A DNA stretch of 64,000 bases from Lachnospiraceae bacterium (lineage in GTDB: Bacteria; Bacillota; Clostridia; Lachnospirales; Lachnospiraceae): positions 1 to 64,000 of the forward strand of contig JAAWBG010000048.1 of the NCBI GenBank assembly GCA_022792535.1, read 5' to 3'. The notes under the pieces are model-generated. The model had not been told where the DNA came from. It saw only the letters and a program-made list of their open reading frames with translations, and made no database searches. Within the stretch, counting starts at the first letter, position 1. Each line of letters opens with the position of its first letter. The translations under genes and the position numbers were made by a program. Below are positions 51,329 through 60,641 of the stretch, in pieces.

Positions 51329-52777
51329 ATGAAAATTAATCATAATATGTCAGCAACCATTGCCAATAAAAGATTATTAGCATCTGATAGAAGTTTGTCA
51401 AGTTCCATTGAACGCTTATCAACAGGACTTCGTATTAATCGGGCTTCTGATGATGCGGCTGGAATGGCAATTTCCAGCAAGATGAAAACACAGATCAAAG
51501 GTCTGGCCCAGGCTTCTAGAAATGCTTCAGATGGAGTTTCCGTGTTGGAGACAGCAGACGGTGCCTTAAGTGAGGTTCATGGAATGCTTCAGAGAATGCG
51601 TGAACTGTCTGTACAGGCGGCAAATGGAACAAACACCCCAGACGACTTGGAAGCGATTCAGGCAGAAGTTGCTTCTCTGCGGGAAGAGATCGACCGTATT
51701 TCCAGAGATACAGAATTTAATACGAAACCACTGTTGGACGGTACGCTGGATCAAAGAGTGTATCCCAGCGACAGAGGGATTACCAGAATTGATATTTCTG
51801 ACTCGGTAACGCCCAATACCTATTCTGTGAATGTGACAGCAGATGCCTCCCATGCGGTGATCGAAGGAGGAAGCACATTGATAGGGACAGACGTGGTTCC
51901 TGCCGGAGCTTCTGGAGTTGTTGTAATTAATGGGGTGGAAGTTGAAATCACCGAAGGAGAGACCTTTGAAGAAGTATTTGAAAACCTGCGTTACGGGGCG
52001 GAACTTGGAGAAGTGAATCTGATCCTGGTAGATGATCTTACCGATAAGACAGGAGAGCCGGAAAATGAGGGTTATGTGCCCAGTGATGTGGCAAATGGCG
52101 GTAATCTGGTATTTGTTTCGGCTGAATATGGAAGTTCTTCAGAGATGGATATTAAATGTGACAATCCTGATTTGGCAGCTTTTCTTGGAATCAATGCCAC
52201 CAATCAGGCGGTGGGAAGCGATGTGGAAATTGAATTTCATGGGGCAGATATAGGTTTTGGCACCCAGGCTACCATGCTGACCGATGGGAATTATGTGACT
52301 GTTTCCGACAGAAGCGGTTTTGAGATGAAATTTGAAGTGGTTCCGGGAACCAACGGAAGAGTGGACTTAGAAGTTACTGATATTGGTACCATGACACTGC
52401 AGATCGGTGCAAATGAGAATCAGACTGTGGACGTACGTATTCCAGAGATTTCTTCTCAGACGCTCTATATTGATAAAGTAAATGTGTGTACCATAACGGG
52501 AGCGGACCGGGCCATTACCAGCTTTGACAAAGCCATTGCCAAAGTGAGTGAAGTTCGTTCCAGTATCGGAGCTTATCAAAATCGTTTGGATTATGCAGTC
52601 AGCAGTTTAGATGGAGCAGAATTGAATATGACTCAGGCTCTGTCACGTATCGAGGATGTAGATATGGCAGAGGAAATGACAGAATACACGAAATATAACG
52701 TATTGACCCAGGCGGCAACATCTGTGCTGGCTCAGGCAAATGATCTTCCTCAGCAGGTATTACAGTTATTACAATAA
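51329..52777 (+). CDS. Flagellin
   Basis: 482 residues. N-terminal D0/D1 (MKINHNMSATIANKRLL, ERLSTGLRINRASDDAAGMAIS, NASDGVSVLETADGALSEVHGMLQRMRELSVQAANGT) and C-terminal D1/D0 (SEVRSSIGAYQNRLDYAVSSL, ALSRIEDVDMAEEMTEYTKYNVLTQAATSVLAQAN). The ending LPQQVLQLLQ is canonical. The variable centre of about 250 residues is beta-rich and would face outwards. Exported by the flagellar type III system; assembled with the FliS chaperone encoded downstream. GGAGGG ribosome site. Confidence 0.97.
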   Translation: MKINHNMSATIANKRLLASDRSLSSSIERLSTGLRINRASDDAAGMAISSKMKTQIKGLAQASRNASDGVSVLETADGALSEVHGMLQRMRELSVQAANGTNTPDDLEAIQAEVASLREEIDRISRDTEFNTKPLLDGTLDQRVYPSDRGITRIDISDSVTPNTYSVNVTADASHAVIEGGSTLIGTDVVPAGASGVVVINGVEVEITEGETFEEVFENLRYGAELGEVNLILVDDLTDKTGEPENEGYVPSDVANGGNLVFVSAEYGSSSEMDIKCDNPDLAAFLGINATNQAVGSDVEIEFHGADIGFGTQATMLTDGNYVTVSDRSGFEMKFEVVPGTNGRVDLEVTDIGTMTLQIGANENQTVDVRIPEISSQTLYIDKVNVCTITGADRAITSFDKAIAKVSEVRSSIGAYQNRLDYAVSSLDGAELNMTQALSRIEDVDMAEEMTEYTKYNVLTQAATSVLAQANDLPQQVLQLLQ

Positions 52778-52821
52778 TAATATGATGCCAAAAAGCAGGG
52801 AGTTGTAATAGGGAGACGAAT

Positions 52822-53298
52822 ATGACTCAGGAAAAAAAGCAGGAATTCACCCGGCGTTTGAGCTGCTGTAACAAGGGAGAGATGATTGTTATTATGTATG
52901 ATATTCTCTTTTCTTATTTAGAGGATGCTCTGAAAGCCCAGAAAGCGGGAGAATATGAAAATTTTCGAGATGCGTCTGGAAAGGCTCAGCAGGTAGTGAG
53001 AAGACTGATGGAAGATTTAGATTTCTCTTATCCGATAGCAGGTGAATTGTATCCAGCCTATCAATTTGTAAATAAACTGCTGGCTCTGGCAGTGTGCAAA
53101 AATACATCCCAGAATATACAGGATGCACAGAAAGTTCTGAAGAATCTCTATGAAGGCTTTGTGGAAGCCGCAAAAGAGGATTCTTCAGAACCGCTGATGC
53201 AGCATACCCAGCAGGTTGTGGCAGGTATGACGTATCAAAAGGGCAGTCTGACAGAGACACTTCAAGGCTCTGAAAGTTCAAGAGGATTCTTCGCGTAA
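52822..53298 (+). CDS. fliS: Flagellar export chaperone FliS-like
   Basis: 158 residues. Helical FliS pattern: an N-terminal segment, CCNKGEMIVIMYDILFSYLEDALKAQKAGEYENFRDASGKAQQVVRRLMEDLDFSYPIAGELYPAYQFVNKLLALA. FliS binds the flagellin C-terminus before export. 44 nt after the flagellin stop. The last 12 codons are antisense to the end of the convergent DUF2508 gene. Confidence 0.85.
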   Translation: MTQEKKQEFTRRLSCCNKGEMIVIMYDILFSYLEDALKAQKAGEYENFRDASGKAQQVVRRLMEDLDFSYPIAGELYPAYQFVNKLLALAVCKNTSQNIQDAQKVLKNLYEGFVEAAKEDSSEPLMQHTQQVVAGMTYQKGSLTETLQGSESSRGFFA

Positions 53299-53516
53299 GG
53301 ATCCTCATTTAATTGTTTGGCTTTGGTCAGTAAGAATTTGTAACGCATCTGCAGAGCATTCACCTGATAGATACAGCAGTCGATCAGATCTGGTTCCATT
53401 GCATTTTCAAAATTATTATATGCAAGAGCCAGATCATATTTTGCTTTTTCCAGATCATCTAAAAGTAAAGAGTAGTTGGTAGTATCTGTCATTTGTTTTT
53501 TAGAAGTTTGAAACAT
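53262..53516 (-). CDS. DUF2508 (YaaL-like) protein
   Basis: 84 residues. LLLDDLEKAKYDLALAYNNFENAMEPDLIDCCIYQVNALQMRYKFLLTKAK matches DUF2508; role unknown. ATG 53516 has GAGAGGG 6 nt upstream, whereas the ATG at 53522 directly abuts it, so 53516 is chosen. It converges on fliS with a 37-nt overlap. Confidence 0.85.
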   Translation of the reverse strand: MFQTSKKQMTDTTNYSLLLDDLEKAKYDLALAYNNFENAMEPDLIDCCIYQVNALQMRYKFLLTKAKQLNEDPYAKNPLELSEP

Positions 53517-53604
53517 ATGCATCCCTCTCGTATCGTTTTCTCACTTAAAGTATAAGCAAAAACTTCCAGTTCTATACAAAAAAGTCATAAATTTTTCCAA
53601 AAAG

Positions 53605-53640
53605 TATGCTTATGGAACATGAAATAGTTTCATAAGCATA
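53605..53640. other. Palindromic hairpin upstream of bofA-like gene
   Basis: TATGCTTATG (53605-53614) pairs perfectly with CATAAGCATA (53631-53640); the stem extends to 14 bp with one G:T pair. No T-run follows on the plus strand. Possible operator or relic terminator. Confidence 0.4.
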
Positions 53641-53687
53641 TATTAATAACAGGAATAGACAAACATGTATGGAAAGGAAAACAAAGT

Positions 53688-53960
53688 ATGGAAAATTATT
53701 ATGGGGCCGCAGCCATTGCAGTTATCTGCATTCTAATACTTTTTATAGGAAATATGAAACAGAAAACAGGGCTGGCTTTTATTTTTGTGATTCGCAGCCT
53801 TGCAGGGGCAGTGGGTATCTGTATCGTAAATGAATTCTTACAAAAACAGGGAATTTCAGTGGCTCCAGGGGTTAATCCGGTAACAGTTTTGACAGTGGGA
53901 ACCCTTGGTATCAGCGGGTTTGCGCTGATTTATGGAATTTTATTCTACCGATTATTGTAA
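53688..53960 (+). CDS. BofA-family membrane protein
   Basis: 90 residues, two or three hydrophobic segments, ending GVNPVTVLTVGTLGISGFALIYGI, which is the pattern of BofA (pro-sigma-K processing inhibitor family, PF07441). BofA inhibits SpoIVFB cleavage in sporulating bacilli; in other Clostridia the homologues occur at unrelated loci, so a sporulation role here is unproven. Monocistronic between fliS and the Tad operon. Confidence 0.85.
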   Translation: MENYYGAAAIAVICILILFIGNMKQKTGLAFIFVIRSLAGAVGICIVNEFLQKQGISVAPGVNPVTVLTVGTLGISGFALIYGILFYRLL

Positions 53961-53996
53961 AATACTTACAAAAATGAAAAAATTTTCATAATCCAC

Positions 53997-54025
53997 TTTA
54001 CAAGAAAAAGAACTTGCTTTATAAT
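53997..54025 (+). promoter_or_regulatory. Promoter of Tad pilus operon
   Basis: TTTACA (53997-54002), 17-nt spacer, TATAAT (54020-54025), 60 nt before the first gene. Downstream, TCACCT (54034-54039) can pair with AGGTGA (54067-54072) in the leader. Confidence 0.65.
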
Positions 54026-54084
54026 CCTAAGAAATCACCTGCTTCTCAACAGGCAGCGGCAAAGTGAGGTGATGGATTGGGGAT

Positions 54085-54591
54085 ATGAGAATTGTTCTTA
54101 GCCTGATACTGTTAAGTCTGGCAGTGGTTATGGACATACGAAGCAGGAAGATCAGTAATCGGCTGATTCTAACAGGCTTAACCATAGGGTTTCTTATCCA
54201 GACGGCAGAATTTGGATGGAAGGGAGCCGGCGTTTTTCTGATAAACGTTTCTATACCGATTATCTTATGTTATCTATTATTTCTTATGCGTGCCTTAGGG
54301 GCAGGCGACATCAAATTATTTTCCGTAGTTGGCAGTATTTGGAATGTGAAGATACTTTTTGCAACGATCATTGCATCTTTTCTGACAGCAGCTTTTTTAT
54401 CTTTATGTAAGCTGCTATATCATGGTAATCTGATTTCACGTCTATGTGTATTTGGAAAATATGTCAGGCAGGCGGCAGCGGCAGGCAGACTGCTTCGATA
54501 CCCTGCAGGACCTCAGGAAAAGCAATACACCATTCATTTTTCAATTTCAATTCTGATTGGATATCTCATAGCTTTGGAGGTGGCTTATTGA
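54085..54591 (+). CDS. tadV: Prepilin peptidase, TadV/CpaA type
   Basis: 168 residues, about five membrane segments. A24 aspartic peptidase: first catalytic Asp in VVMDIRSRKISN, second in RALGAGDIKLFS. Without the N-terminal methylase domain, as usual for TadV. It would mature Flp pilin and pseudopilins. First gene of the Tad operon; stop overlaps the next start (TTGA). Confidence 0.9.
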   Translation: MRIVLSLILLSLAVVMDIRSRKISNRLILTGLTIGFLIQTAEFGWKGAGVFLINVSIPIILCYLLFLMRALGAGDIKLFSVVGSIWNVKILFATIIASFLTAAFLSLCKLLYHGNLISRLCVFGKYVRQAAAAGRLLRYPAGPQEKQYTIHFSISILIGYLIALEVAY

Positions 54592-55643
54592 AGAAAATTT
54601 CAATTGCCATATGCGATGCAGAGCAGGCATATGGAGAAAAATTAGGAGAGTGGATTTCCTTGGAGAAACAGGAAGAGATGAAAAGCTATTACTTTTCTTC
54701 TTTAAGTGTTTTTCTGGAATTCCAAAGGATACAGGAACTGGATGTTATCTTGCTGGGAAAAGGATTTTGGGGAAACATACAGATCATAGAACAGATGAAA
54801 GAGCAAAAGAGTTTGTGGATCTGTCTGTATGATCCGGCAGAAGAAAATTTTTCAGAAGAAGAACAGGGATTTCCCAGAACAGAGCAGGAAGTTTTGGCAG
54901 TAAGAAAATACCAGCCGGCTTCTGAAATAATAAGAGAGATATTTTTTTATTATCAGAAATATGGGAAACAGAATAGAGATATGGCATTGCCGGAGGGGGA
55001 GGTTTTGGGAATCTATTCCCCAGACCACAGTATTTGGCGTACGCCTTTTGCCCTGACTTTTGCGCAGACATTGGGAAAAGAGGAGAGAGTACTCTATGTG
55101 AATTTGAATGAATGTGCTGGATTTGAAAGATGGTTCCAGAAAAAATATCACAGGGATCTGCTGGATGTGATCTACTTATGTCTGGTGGAGGGAGGGAATA
55201 TTTCAGACTGTATCGGAAGTGCAGTTTATAGGACGGAAGGGTTTGACTACATTCCTCCGGCGGCAGACGGAGCCTGCCTGGGAGAGATTTCGAAGGAAGA
55301 CTATCTCCGATTTGTCAGGCTTTTGGCAGAAAAAAGCAGTTATGATGTGGTTATTTTGGACTTTGGCATAATGATTCCAGGATTTTTTGAATTGCTGGAA
55401 GAGTGCAGCAGCATTTACATTGCCGCGGAAGGAGGAGAGCTTCGAGAGGGGCCATTACAGCATTTTCGGCAGATGACAGCCAGGCAGAACAGACAGGGAC
55501 TGGAGAAAAAAATATCTTATCTGAATCTGCCGCGTATATCAGAGAATCTATATCAGGGGGAGGAAAAGATGCAGCATTGGATATGGGGAGAGCTGGGAGA
55601 TTATACCAGAAGGTTAATGGGGGTACAAAGTGGAACAGATTAA
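54588..55643 (+). CDS. TadZ/CpaE-like protein with degenerate ATPase site
   Basis: 351 residues. Start TTG 54588, 7 nt after GGAGG and overlapping the tadV stop. N-terminal 110 residues form a receiver-like alpha/beta domain; the rest resembles a MinD/ParA ATPase (GEVLGIYSPDHSIWRTPFALTFAQTLG, VLYVNLNE, YDVVILDFGIMIPGFFELLEE). The P-loop position lacks the GK(T/S) lysine (SPDHSIWRT), so ATP hydrolysis is doubtful. In Tad systems TadZ positions the pilus machine at the pole. Assignment by fold and position. Confidence 0.75.
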   Translation: MKKISIAICDAEQAYGEKLGEWISLEKQEEMKSYYFSSLSVFLEFQRIQELDVILLGKGFWGNIQIIEQMKEQKSLWICLYDPAEENFSEEEQGFPRTEQEVLAVRKYQPASEIIREIFFYYQKYGKQNRDMALPEGEVLGIYSPDHSIWRTPFALTFAQTLGKEERVLYVNLNECAGFERWFQKKYHRDLLDVIYLCLVEGGNISDCIGSAVYRTEGFDYIPPAADGACLGEISKEDYLRFVRLLAEKSSYDVVILDFGIMIPGFFELLEECSSIYIAAEGGELREGPLQHFRQMTARQNRQGLEKKISYLNLPRISENLYQGEEKMQHWIWGELGDYTRRLMGVQSGTD

Positions 55644-56823
55644 AAAGAATGTGCTGGAACAACTTGATATGACAAGAGAGCACGAGGAAGAGGAACTGTT
55701 GGCTGTGATTGATGAAGAGATCTGCAGGGAGGCTAAGAGGAGAGTTATTCCTCTGAGCTGGCGGAAGGAATTGAGAATACAGATTTTTCATTCCCTTCGT
55801 AAACTGGATGTACTTCAGGAACTCCTGGATGAGGATGATATTACGGAGATCATGGTAAATGGAGCGGATCGTATTTTCTATGAGAGAAAGGGGGAGATCA
55901 CAGAGTGGAAGAAACATTTTTCTTCCAGAGAAAAACTGGAAGATATTATACAGCAGATGGTGGGGAAGCACAACCGAATGGTAAATGAAGCGGAACCCAT
56001 TGCAGATACTAGATTAGCAGACGGTTCCAGAGTGAATGTAGTTCTGCCGCCGGTGGCATTGGAGGGTCCTATTGTGTCTATCCGCAAATTTCCCAAAGAG
56101 CCGATCCTGATGGATCAGATGGTGGAGACAGGAACCATCAGTGAAGAATGCAGAGAATTTCTGGAAAAGCTGGTAAAAGCCGGCTATAACATCTTTATTT
56201 CGGGGGGAACCGGATCTGGAAAAACCACATTTCTAAATGCACTTTCAGAATTTATTCCAAAATCAGAACGCGTAATTACAATTGAAGATTCTGCAGAGCT
56301 GCAGATTCAGGGAATTAAAAATCTAGTTCGTTTAGAGAGCAGAACAGCAGGCGCTGAGGGAACTTTGGCCATTACCACACGTGATTTGATCCGCGCAGCT
56401 TTGCGTATGCGGCCGGATCGGATTATTGTAGGGGAGATTCGGGGAGCAGAATGCCTGGACATGCTTCAGGCTATGAATACAGGCCATGATGGTTCTCTGA
56501 GCACAGGACATGCCAATAGCTGCCAGGATATGCTCAGCCGCATGGAAACCATGGTGCTGATGGGAATGGAACTGCCTTTGCTGGCGATCCGCTCTCAGAT
56601 TGCAGCAGGCGTGGATATCCTGGTTCACCTGGGAAGGCTGCGGGATCGCAGCAGGCGGGTATTATCTATTGTGGAAGTAGACCAGATCGTACAGGGAGAG
56701 ATTCAGCTGAATCCTTTGTATGAGTTTGCGGAGATGGGAGAGCAGAATGGAAGAATCATAGGGAATTGGATCAAAAAGGGAGAGCTGATCCATCAGGGAA
56801 AACTTTACATGGCAGGGCTTTAA
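55630..56823 (+). CDS. tadA: Tad pilus assembly ATPase TadA/CpaF
   Basis: 397 residues, GTG start overlapping the TadZ-like gene by 14 nt. N-terminal helical domain, EDDITEIMVNGADRIFYERKG, Walker A FISGGTGSGKTTFLNALSEF, Asp-box/Walker B IIVGEIRGAECLDMLQAMNTGHDGSLSTGHANS. Hexameric secretion ATPase that drives Flp assembly and possibly retraction. Confidence 0.95.
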   Translation: MEQIKKNVLEQLDMTREHEEEELLAVIDEEICREAKRRVIPLSWRKELRIQIFHSLRKLDVLQELLDEDDITEIMVNGADRIFYERKGEITEWKKHFSSREKLEDIIQQMVGKHNRMVNEAEPIADTRLADGSRVNVVLPPVALEGPIVSIRKFPKEPILMDQMVETGTISEECREFLEKLVKAGYNIFISGGTGSGKTTFLNALSEFIPKSERVITIEDSAELQIQGIKNLVRLESRTAGAEGTLAITTRDLIRAALRMRPDRIIVGEIRGAECLDMLQAMNTGHDGSLSTGHANSCQDMLSRMETMVLMGMELPLLAIRSQIAAGVDILVHLGRLRDRSRRVLSIVEVDQIVQGEIQLNPLYEFAEMGEQNGRIIGNWIKKGELIHQGKLYMAGL

Positions 56824-56833
56824 GGAGGCAGAA

Positions 56834-57574
56834 ATGGAAGATTATAGATGTTATCGGATGAGTGGAAGAGAAAAACTGCTGTGTGCGGGAATGACGATTG
56901 GACTGGCAGGAATAATCTCATGGCTTTTTTATCGCAGCTATTATGGAATGGCAGTAGGGTTGTTTCTGTATCTTCCAGTAAAAAGGGCTGCTGGGAATTA
57001 TTGGATGGAAAAAAGGAAAAAGGATATGTTATTTCATTTTAAGGAAATGCTGCAAATGGCCTCCGCCGCTTTGAAAGGGGGAGCCTCTATGGAAAATGCA
57101 TTTGTACAGGCCAGGGAAGAGTTTGTGAAACTGTATGGGGAGGAGAAAGCGATGGCAAAAGAATTTGCTTACATTAATCATCAGGTGCAGCTAAACCTGC
57201 CTTTGGAACAATTACTGGAAGATTTGGCAGAGCGGAGCGGAATAGAAGAGATCAGCAGTTTCAGTCAGGTATTTGGATTTGCAAAACGGGGAGGGGGAGA
57301 TTTTATGAAAATTTTCCGCAATACCGTAAATAAGATCAGCCAGAAAACGGAGCTGATGCGGGAAATAGAAACTGTGACGGCGGCAAAGAGAATGGAGATG
57401 AATATTATGAATCTGGTTCCCTTTGGGATTCTGCTCTATGTGGGGCTTACATCGCCAGAATTTCTAGAACCTCTGTATGGGAACTGGCTGGGAACAGGGA
57501 TGATGACAGTCTGTTTGATTGGATACGGATGCGCCTGCAGAATGGCAGAGAAGATAGTAAATATTCAATTATAA
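56834..57574 (+). CDS. tadB: TadB-like inner membrane platform protein
   Basis: 246 residues. Two N-terminal and two C-terminal hydrophobic segments flank a T2SF domain (MLQMASAALKGGASMENAFVQAREEF, AERSGIEEISSFSQVFGFAKRGGGDFMKIFRN). Starts 11 nt after tadA with TAAGGAGG. Confidence 0.88.
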   Translation: MEDYRCYRMSGREKLLCAGMTIGLAGIISWLFYRSYYGMAVGLFLYLPVKRAAGNYWMEKRKKDMLFHFKEMLQMASAALKGGASMENAFVQAREEFVKLYGEEKAMAKEFAYINHQVQLNLPLEQLLEDLAERSGIEEISSFSQVFGFAKRGGGDFMKIFRNTVNKISQKTELMREIETVTAAKRMEMNIMNLVPFGILLYVGLTSPEFLEPLYGNWLGTGMMTVCLIGYGCACRMAEKIVNIQL

Positions 57575-57605
57575 AATGGAAGTCTAAAAATAGTTTGGAG
57601 GATCT

Positions 57606-58883
57606 ATGTATTGGTACGCAGCAGGTGCGGTTCTCTGCGGGATCGCGGCCCGGAACATGAAGCGAAAGGTTTCCGGCGAGAAAAAGTTTTATGAAGCATT
57701 ATTGATTTTGACGGGTGGATTTTTACTGGCAATGGTGCTTTGGAAGATAGACATGGGACAGGCAGATCAGAAGAAAGTTTTGAGAAACAGACCAGGTCAG
57801 GGATTGGAGGAAAGAACATATGAAGTAAGTGCAGAGGGAATTTTAGAAAAATATCTGTTACAAGTACAGATAGAAGAGAGAAAATTGACGAAAAAGGAAA
57901 AAGAAAAGTATTTTGAACAGGCAAAACAAGAATTGGATCAAGTCATACTAGGGGAAAATACAGCTAAGGAGAAGATAACAGAATCCTTGAATCTGCCTGC
58001 AGTATTACAGAATGGAGCGGTGGAAGCGGAATACAGTTTTTCCGATTATGAGGTATTTGACCCGGAAGGTAAGTTAAGCCAAGAGGTGACAGAACCCGTT
58101 ATGGTGGAGGTAACCGCAGAGTTAACTTGTCAGGAAGAAACTTGTCTCTATCGTTTTTTTCTTCAGGCAGTTCCGAAAGGATTATCTGAAAAGGAACAAT
58201 ATCAAAAAGAGTTGGAAGAGCTGATAGCGGCAGAAAATAAAGAGGCAGGAAAAGATTATCTGAAGCTGCCGGAAACCTTAGCCGGAAAGCCGCTGATCTG
58301 GAAAGAACAGAAGGAAAACCGCAGTCTGATTGCTGTATTCCTTGGAATTGCCGGAGCTATAGGGGTCTTTTTGATCCAGGAAGAAGAAAAAAAGCGAAAA
58401 GAATCAGAGCGCAGGCGGCAGATGCTTCTGGACTATCCAGAGATCGTCAGCAAATTATCACTGCTTCTGGGAGCAGGAATGAGTATTTTTTCTGCCTGGG
58501 AAAAAATTGCAGAAACTTACCGAAAAAAACGGGAAAAGAAAGAAATAAAGAAACGATACGCCTATGAGGAGATGCTGACAGTTCTCTATGAGATACAAAG
58601 CGGAACAGGAGAATTACAGGCCTTTGAAAATTTTGGCGAGAGATGTCACCTTGGCGAATACCGTAAATTGTCCTCCTTAATTCTGCAAAATGTGCGCAAA
58701 GGAGCCAAAGGAATGCAGCAATTATTGGAGGAAGAAGAACGAGAAGCCTTTGAACAGCGAAAAGCGATAGCAAAAAAGGCAGGAGAGGAAGCAGGAACTA
58801 AGTTATTGCTTCCTATGGGAATCATGCTGGTGATCGTGCTGGTTATTCTGATTCTCCCGGCTGGAATATCCCTCAATGGGTAA
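57606..58883 (+). CDS. TadC-like platform protein with large extracytoplasmic insertion
   Basis: 425 residues. Two N-terminal hydrophobic stretches (about 1-10 and 30-45), then about 190 residues of soluble, Glu/Lys-rich sequence (about 50-235), a helix (SLIAVFLGIAGAIGVFLI) and a T2SF-like domain (DYPEIVSKLSLLLGAGMSIFSAWEKIAETY, LQNVRKGAKGMQQLLEEEEREAF) ending in a C-terminal helix. TadC proteins are normally about 300 residues, so the soluble block is an addition. Confidence 0.75.
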   Translation: MYWYAAGAVLCGIAARNMKRKVSGEKKFYEALLILTGGFLLAMVLWKIDMGQADQKKVLRNRPGQGLEERTYEVSAEGILEKYLLQVQIEERKLTKKEKEKYFEQAKQELDQVILGENTAKEKITESLNLPAVLQNGAVEAEYSFSDYEVFDPEGKLSQEVTEPVMVEVTAELTCQEETCLYRFFLQAVPKGLSEKEQYQKELEELIAAENKEAGKDYLKLPETLAGKPLIWKEQKENRSLIAVFLGIAGAIGVFLIQEEEKKRKESERRRQMLLDYPEIVSKLSLLLGAGMSIFSAWEKIAETYRKKREKKEIKKRYAYEEMLTVLYEIQSGTGELQAFENFGERCHLGEYRKLSSLILQNVRKGAKGMQQLLEEEEREAFEQRKAIAKKAGEEAGTKLLLPMGIMLVIVLVILILPAGISLNG

Positions 58884-58924
58884 GGAAATTGGATAGGTAA
58901 TTGAAAAAGAAAAGGAGAATGACT

Positions 58925-59092
58925 ATGAGCGAATGGAAAGCATTTTTAACAGAAGAAGACGGAATGGGTGTTGTGGAAGTGATCTTGATTATTGTAGTTT
59001 TGATCAGCTTAGTAGCAATTTTTAAAACCCAGATCAAGAGTGTGGTAAATACCATTTTGCAGAAGGTAAAGACAAATGCAGGAAAGATCTAA
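58925..59092 (+). CDS. flp: Flp-type pilin
   Basis: 55 residues from ATG 58925, about 8 nt after AAAAGGAG. Class III leader: the segment EEDG then MGVVEVILIIVVLISLVAIF, with cleavage expected after Gly and Glu at +5 of the mature chain. Main pilus subunit, very short after processing. The 3' end overlaps the next gene by 17 nt. Confidence 0.85.
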   Translation: MSEWKAFLTEEDGMGVVEVILIIVVLISLVAIFKTQIKSVVNTILQKVKTNAGKI

Positions 59093-60620
59093 GAGAGAAG
59101 AGGGTTTGGCAAAGGGAAGTATTACGTTATTTTATGCGTTAATGCTGACACTGATCTTGTCCTTTTTGTTTTCTCTCTTAGAGGCGGCGCGGGCAGAATC
59201 CTTAAAAAGAATTACAAAACAGGATCTGCTGCTGAGCCTGGAATCAGAGTTTGGGGCGTATCATATTCCTTTGTGGGAGGATTACCGCATGTTGTTCTTA
59301 GAAGGAGGAAATGGATCAGGGGAATTGGATCTCAAAATGCTGGAAGGAAATATGATACAGGAATCTTGCCTAGAGCAGCGGGGCATAAGCATCTATCAAA
59401 TGGTATTAAAAGATCTTGAGATCTGCGGATACGCCCTGGCAACTGATTGGAATGGAGCAGCTTTTAAGGAACAGGCTTGTAAGGCCATTCAGGAACAGAT
59501 GGCAGTCAATGCAGCAGAATTGGTGAAAACAAAGTTAGAAGAAGGGAAAACACTGGCAGAAAAGGAAGAAGAGCTTCAAAGGGAATGGAATTCGGCCCAG
59601 GATGCAGTGAAAGAGGCCGAAAAATTGGAAAAGGAAGGGAAACAAGAGACAGATTCTGAAAAGGGAGAGGAGGAAGGAGAGTATTCAGAAGGATCTTTCC
59701 CTTCAAATCCTACAGAAAAAAAGGAGAATCTGCCGGAAAATCCTATGGACGCGGTAAAAAATTGGAAAAAATCGTCTGTACTGGACTTGGTGGTAAAAGA
59801 TCCTTCTGGGATTTCGGAAAAGGGGATCAAGGAAGAGAATCTTTTGGCAAATCGGGAAAAAGAGAAAGGAAATTTGGAGGAACCGAAAAATAAAAAATTA
59901 GAAAAATTGTGGTTTATCCAATATTTGAATCATTATTTTTCCTGTCAGACTGGCAAGGGAGCAGGGGGAACAAGAGAACATGCGCTAGATTATGAATTAG
60001 AATACTGTATTGGAGGAAAGGAAACAGACCGGGAGAATCTGGAACGGACGGTTTGCGAATTGCTGTTACTGCGGGAAGCAGGTAATTTTGTGACTATTAT
60101 GCAGGATGGGAAGAAACAGGCGCTGGCTTTAGAAATTGCTGCTGCCGCAGTAGGATTTACAGGGCTTGCGCCTGTAATCCAGGCGGTAAAAATTGGCATT
60201 CTGCTGGCTTGGAGCTACATAGAAAGCATTCTGGATGTGAGAAATCTTCTGAAAGGCGGGAAAGTACCCTTAGTAAAGGCTGTGACAGAATGGAAAAGCG
60301 ACGTGTCTTTGGGCCATCAGGCGATTGAGAAACAGACAGAAAAAGGGGAAGGTGAGAAGGGAATGGATTACCGGGAATATTTACAGATCCTTCTGCTGAT
60401 GGTCAGAGAAAATGTATTAGTAGAACGCGCAATGAATCTTGTAGAGCAAAATATGAGGCTGCTGCCAGGGGGCGAAAACTTTCGGATGGATGTTATGCTG
60501 CAGAAAACTCAGGTTAAGGGTACTTATGAATCACAACCGTTATTTCTGGGATTTGTGACTATTGTAAAAGCAAAAGGCGGAACTTATCGTTTTGTTCCGG
60601 ATCAAGAGTTTTCCTATTAG
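59076..60620 (+). CDS. DUF5702 Tad-locus protein
   Basis: 514 residues. N-terminus KGSITLFYALMLTLILSFLFSLLEAARAESLKRITKQDLLLSLESEFGAYHIPLWEDYRMLF is the DUF5702 pattern, a TadE/TadG-like membrane anchor followed by a large extracytoplasmic domain. An acidic low-complexity region (about 160-265) lies between two globular parts. Probably a pilus-associated assembly or tip protein; role not proven. Confidence 0.75.
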   Translation: MQERSKREEGLAKGSITLFYALMLTLILSFLFSLLEAARAESLKRITKQDLLLSLESEFGAYHIPLWEDYRMLFLEGGNGSGELDLKMLEGNMIQESCLEQRGISIYQMVLKDLEICGYALATDWNGAAFKEQACKAIQEQMAVNAAELVKTKLEEGKTLAEKEEELQREWNSAQDAVKEAEKLEKEGKQETDSEKGEEEGEYSEGSFPSNPTEKKENLPENPMDAVKNWKKSSVLDLVVKDPSGISEKGIKEENLLANREKEKGNLEEPKNKKLEKLWFIQYLNHYFSCQTGKGAGGTREHALDYELEYCIGGKETDRENLERTVCELLLLREAGNFVTIMQDGKKQALALEIAAAAVGFTGLAPVIQAVKIGILLAWSYIESILDVRNLLKGGKVPLVKAVTEWKSDVSLGHQAIEKQTEKGEGEKGMDYREYLQILLLMVRENVLVERAMNLVEQNMRLLPGGENFRMDVMLQKTQVKGTYESQPLFLGFVTIVKAKGGTYRFVPDQEFSY

Positions 60621-60641
60621 AAAAAGGAGGGGTGTGAAAAA

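Noticed and set aside
53688-53960. BofA-like gene as proof of sporulation
   Set aside because: BofA-family proteins also occur outside sporulation loci, and no other sporulation gene is in the window.
55351-55971. Minus-strand open frame of about 206 codons
   Set aside because: Antisense to the TadZ-like and tadA genes; composition is that of a reverse frame and no motif is present.
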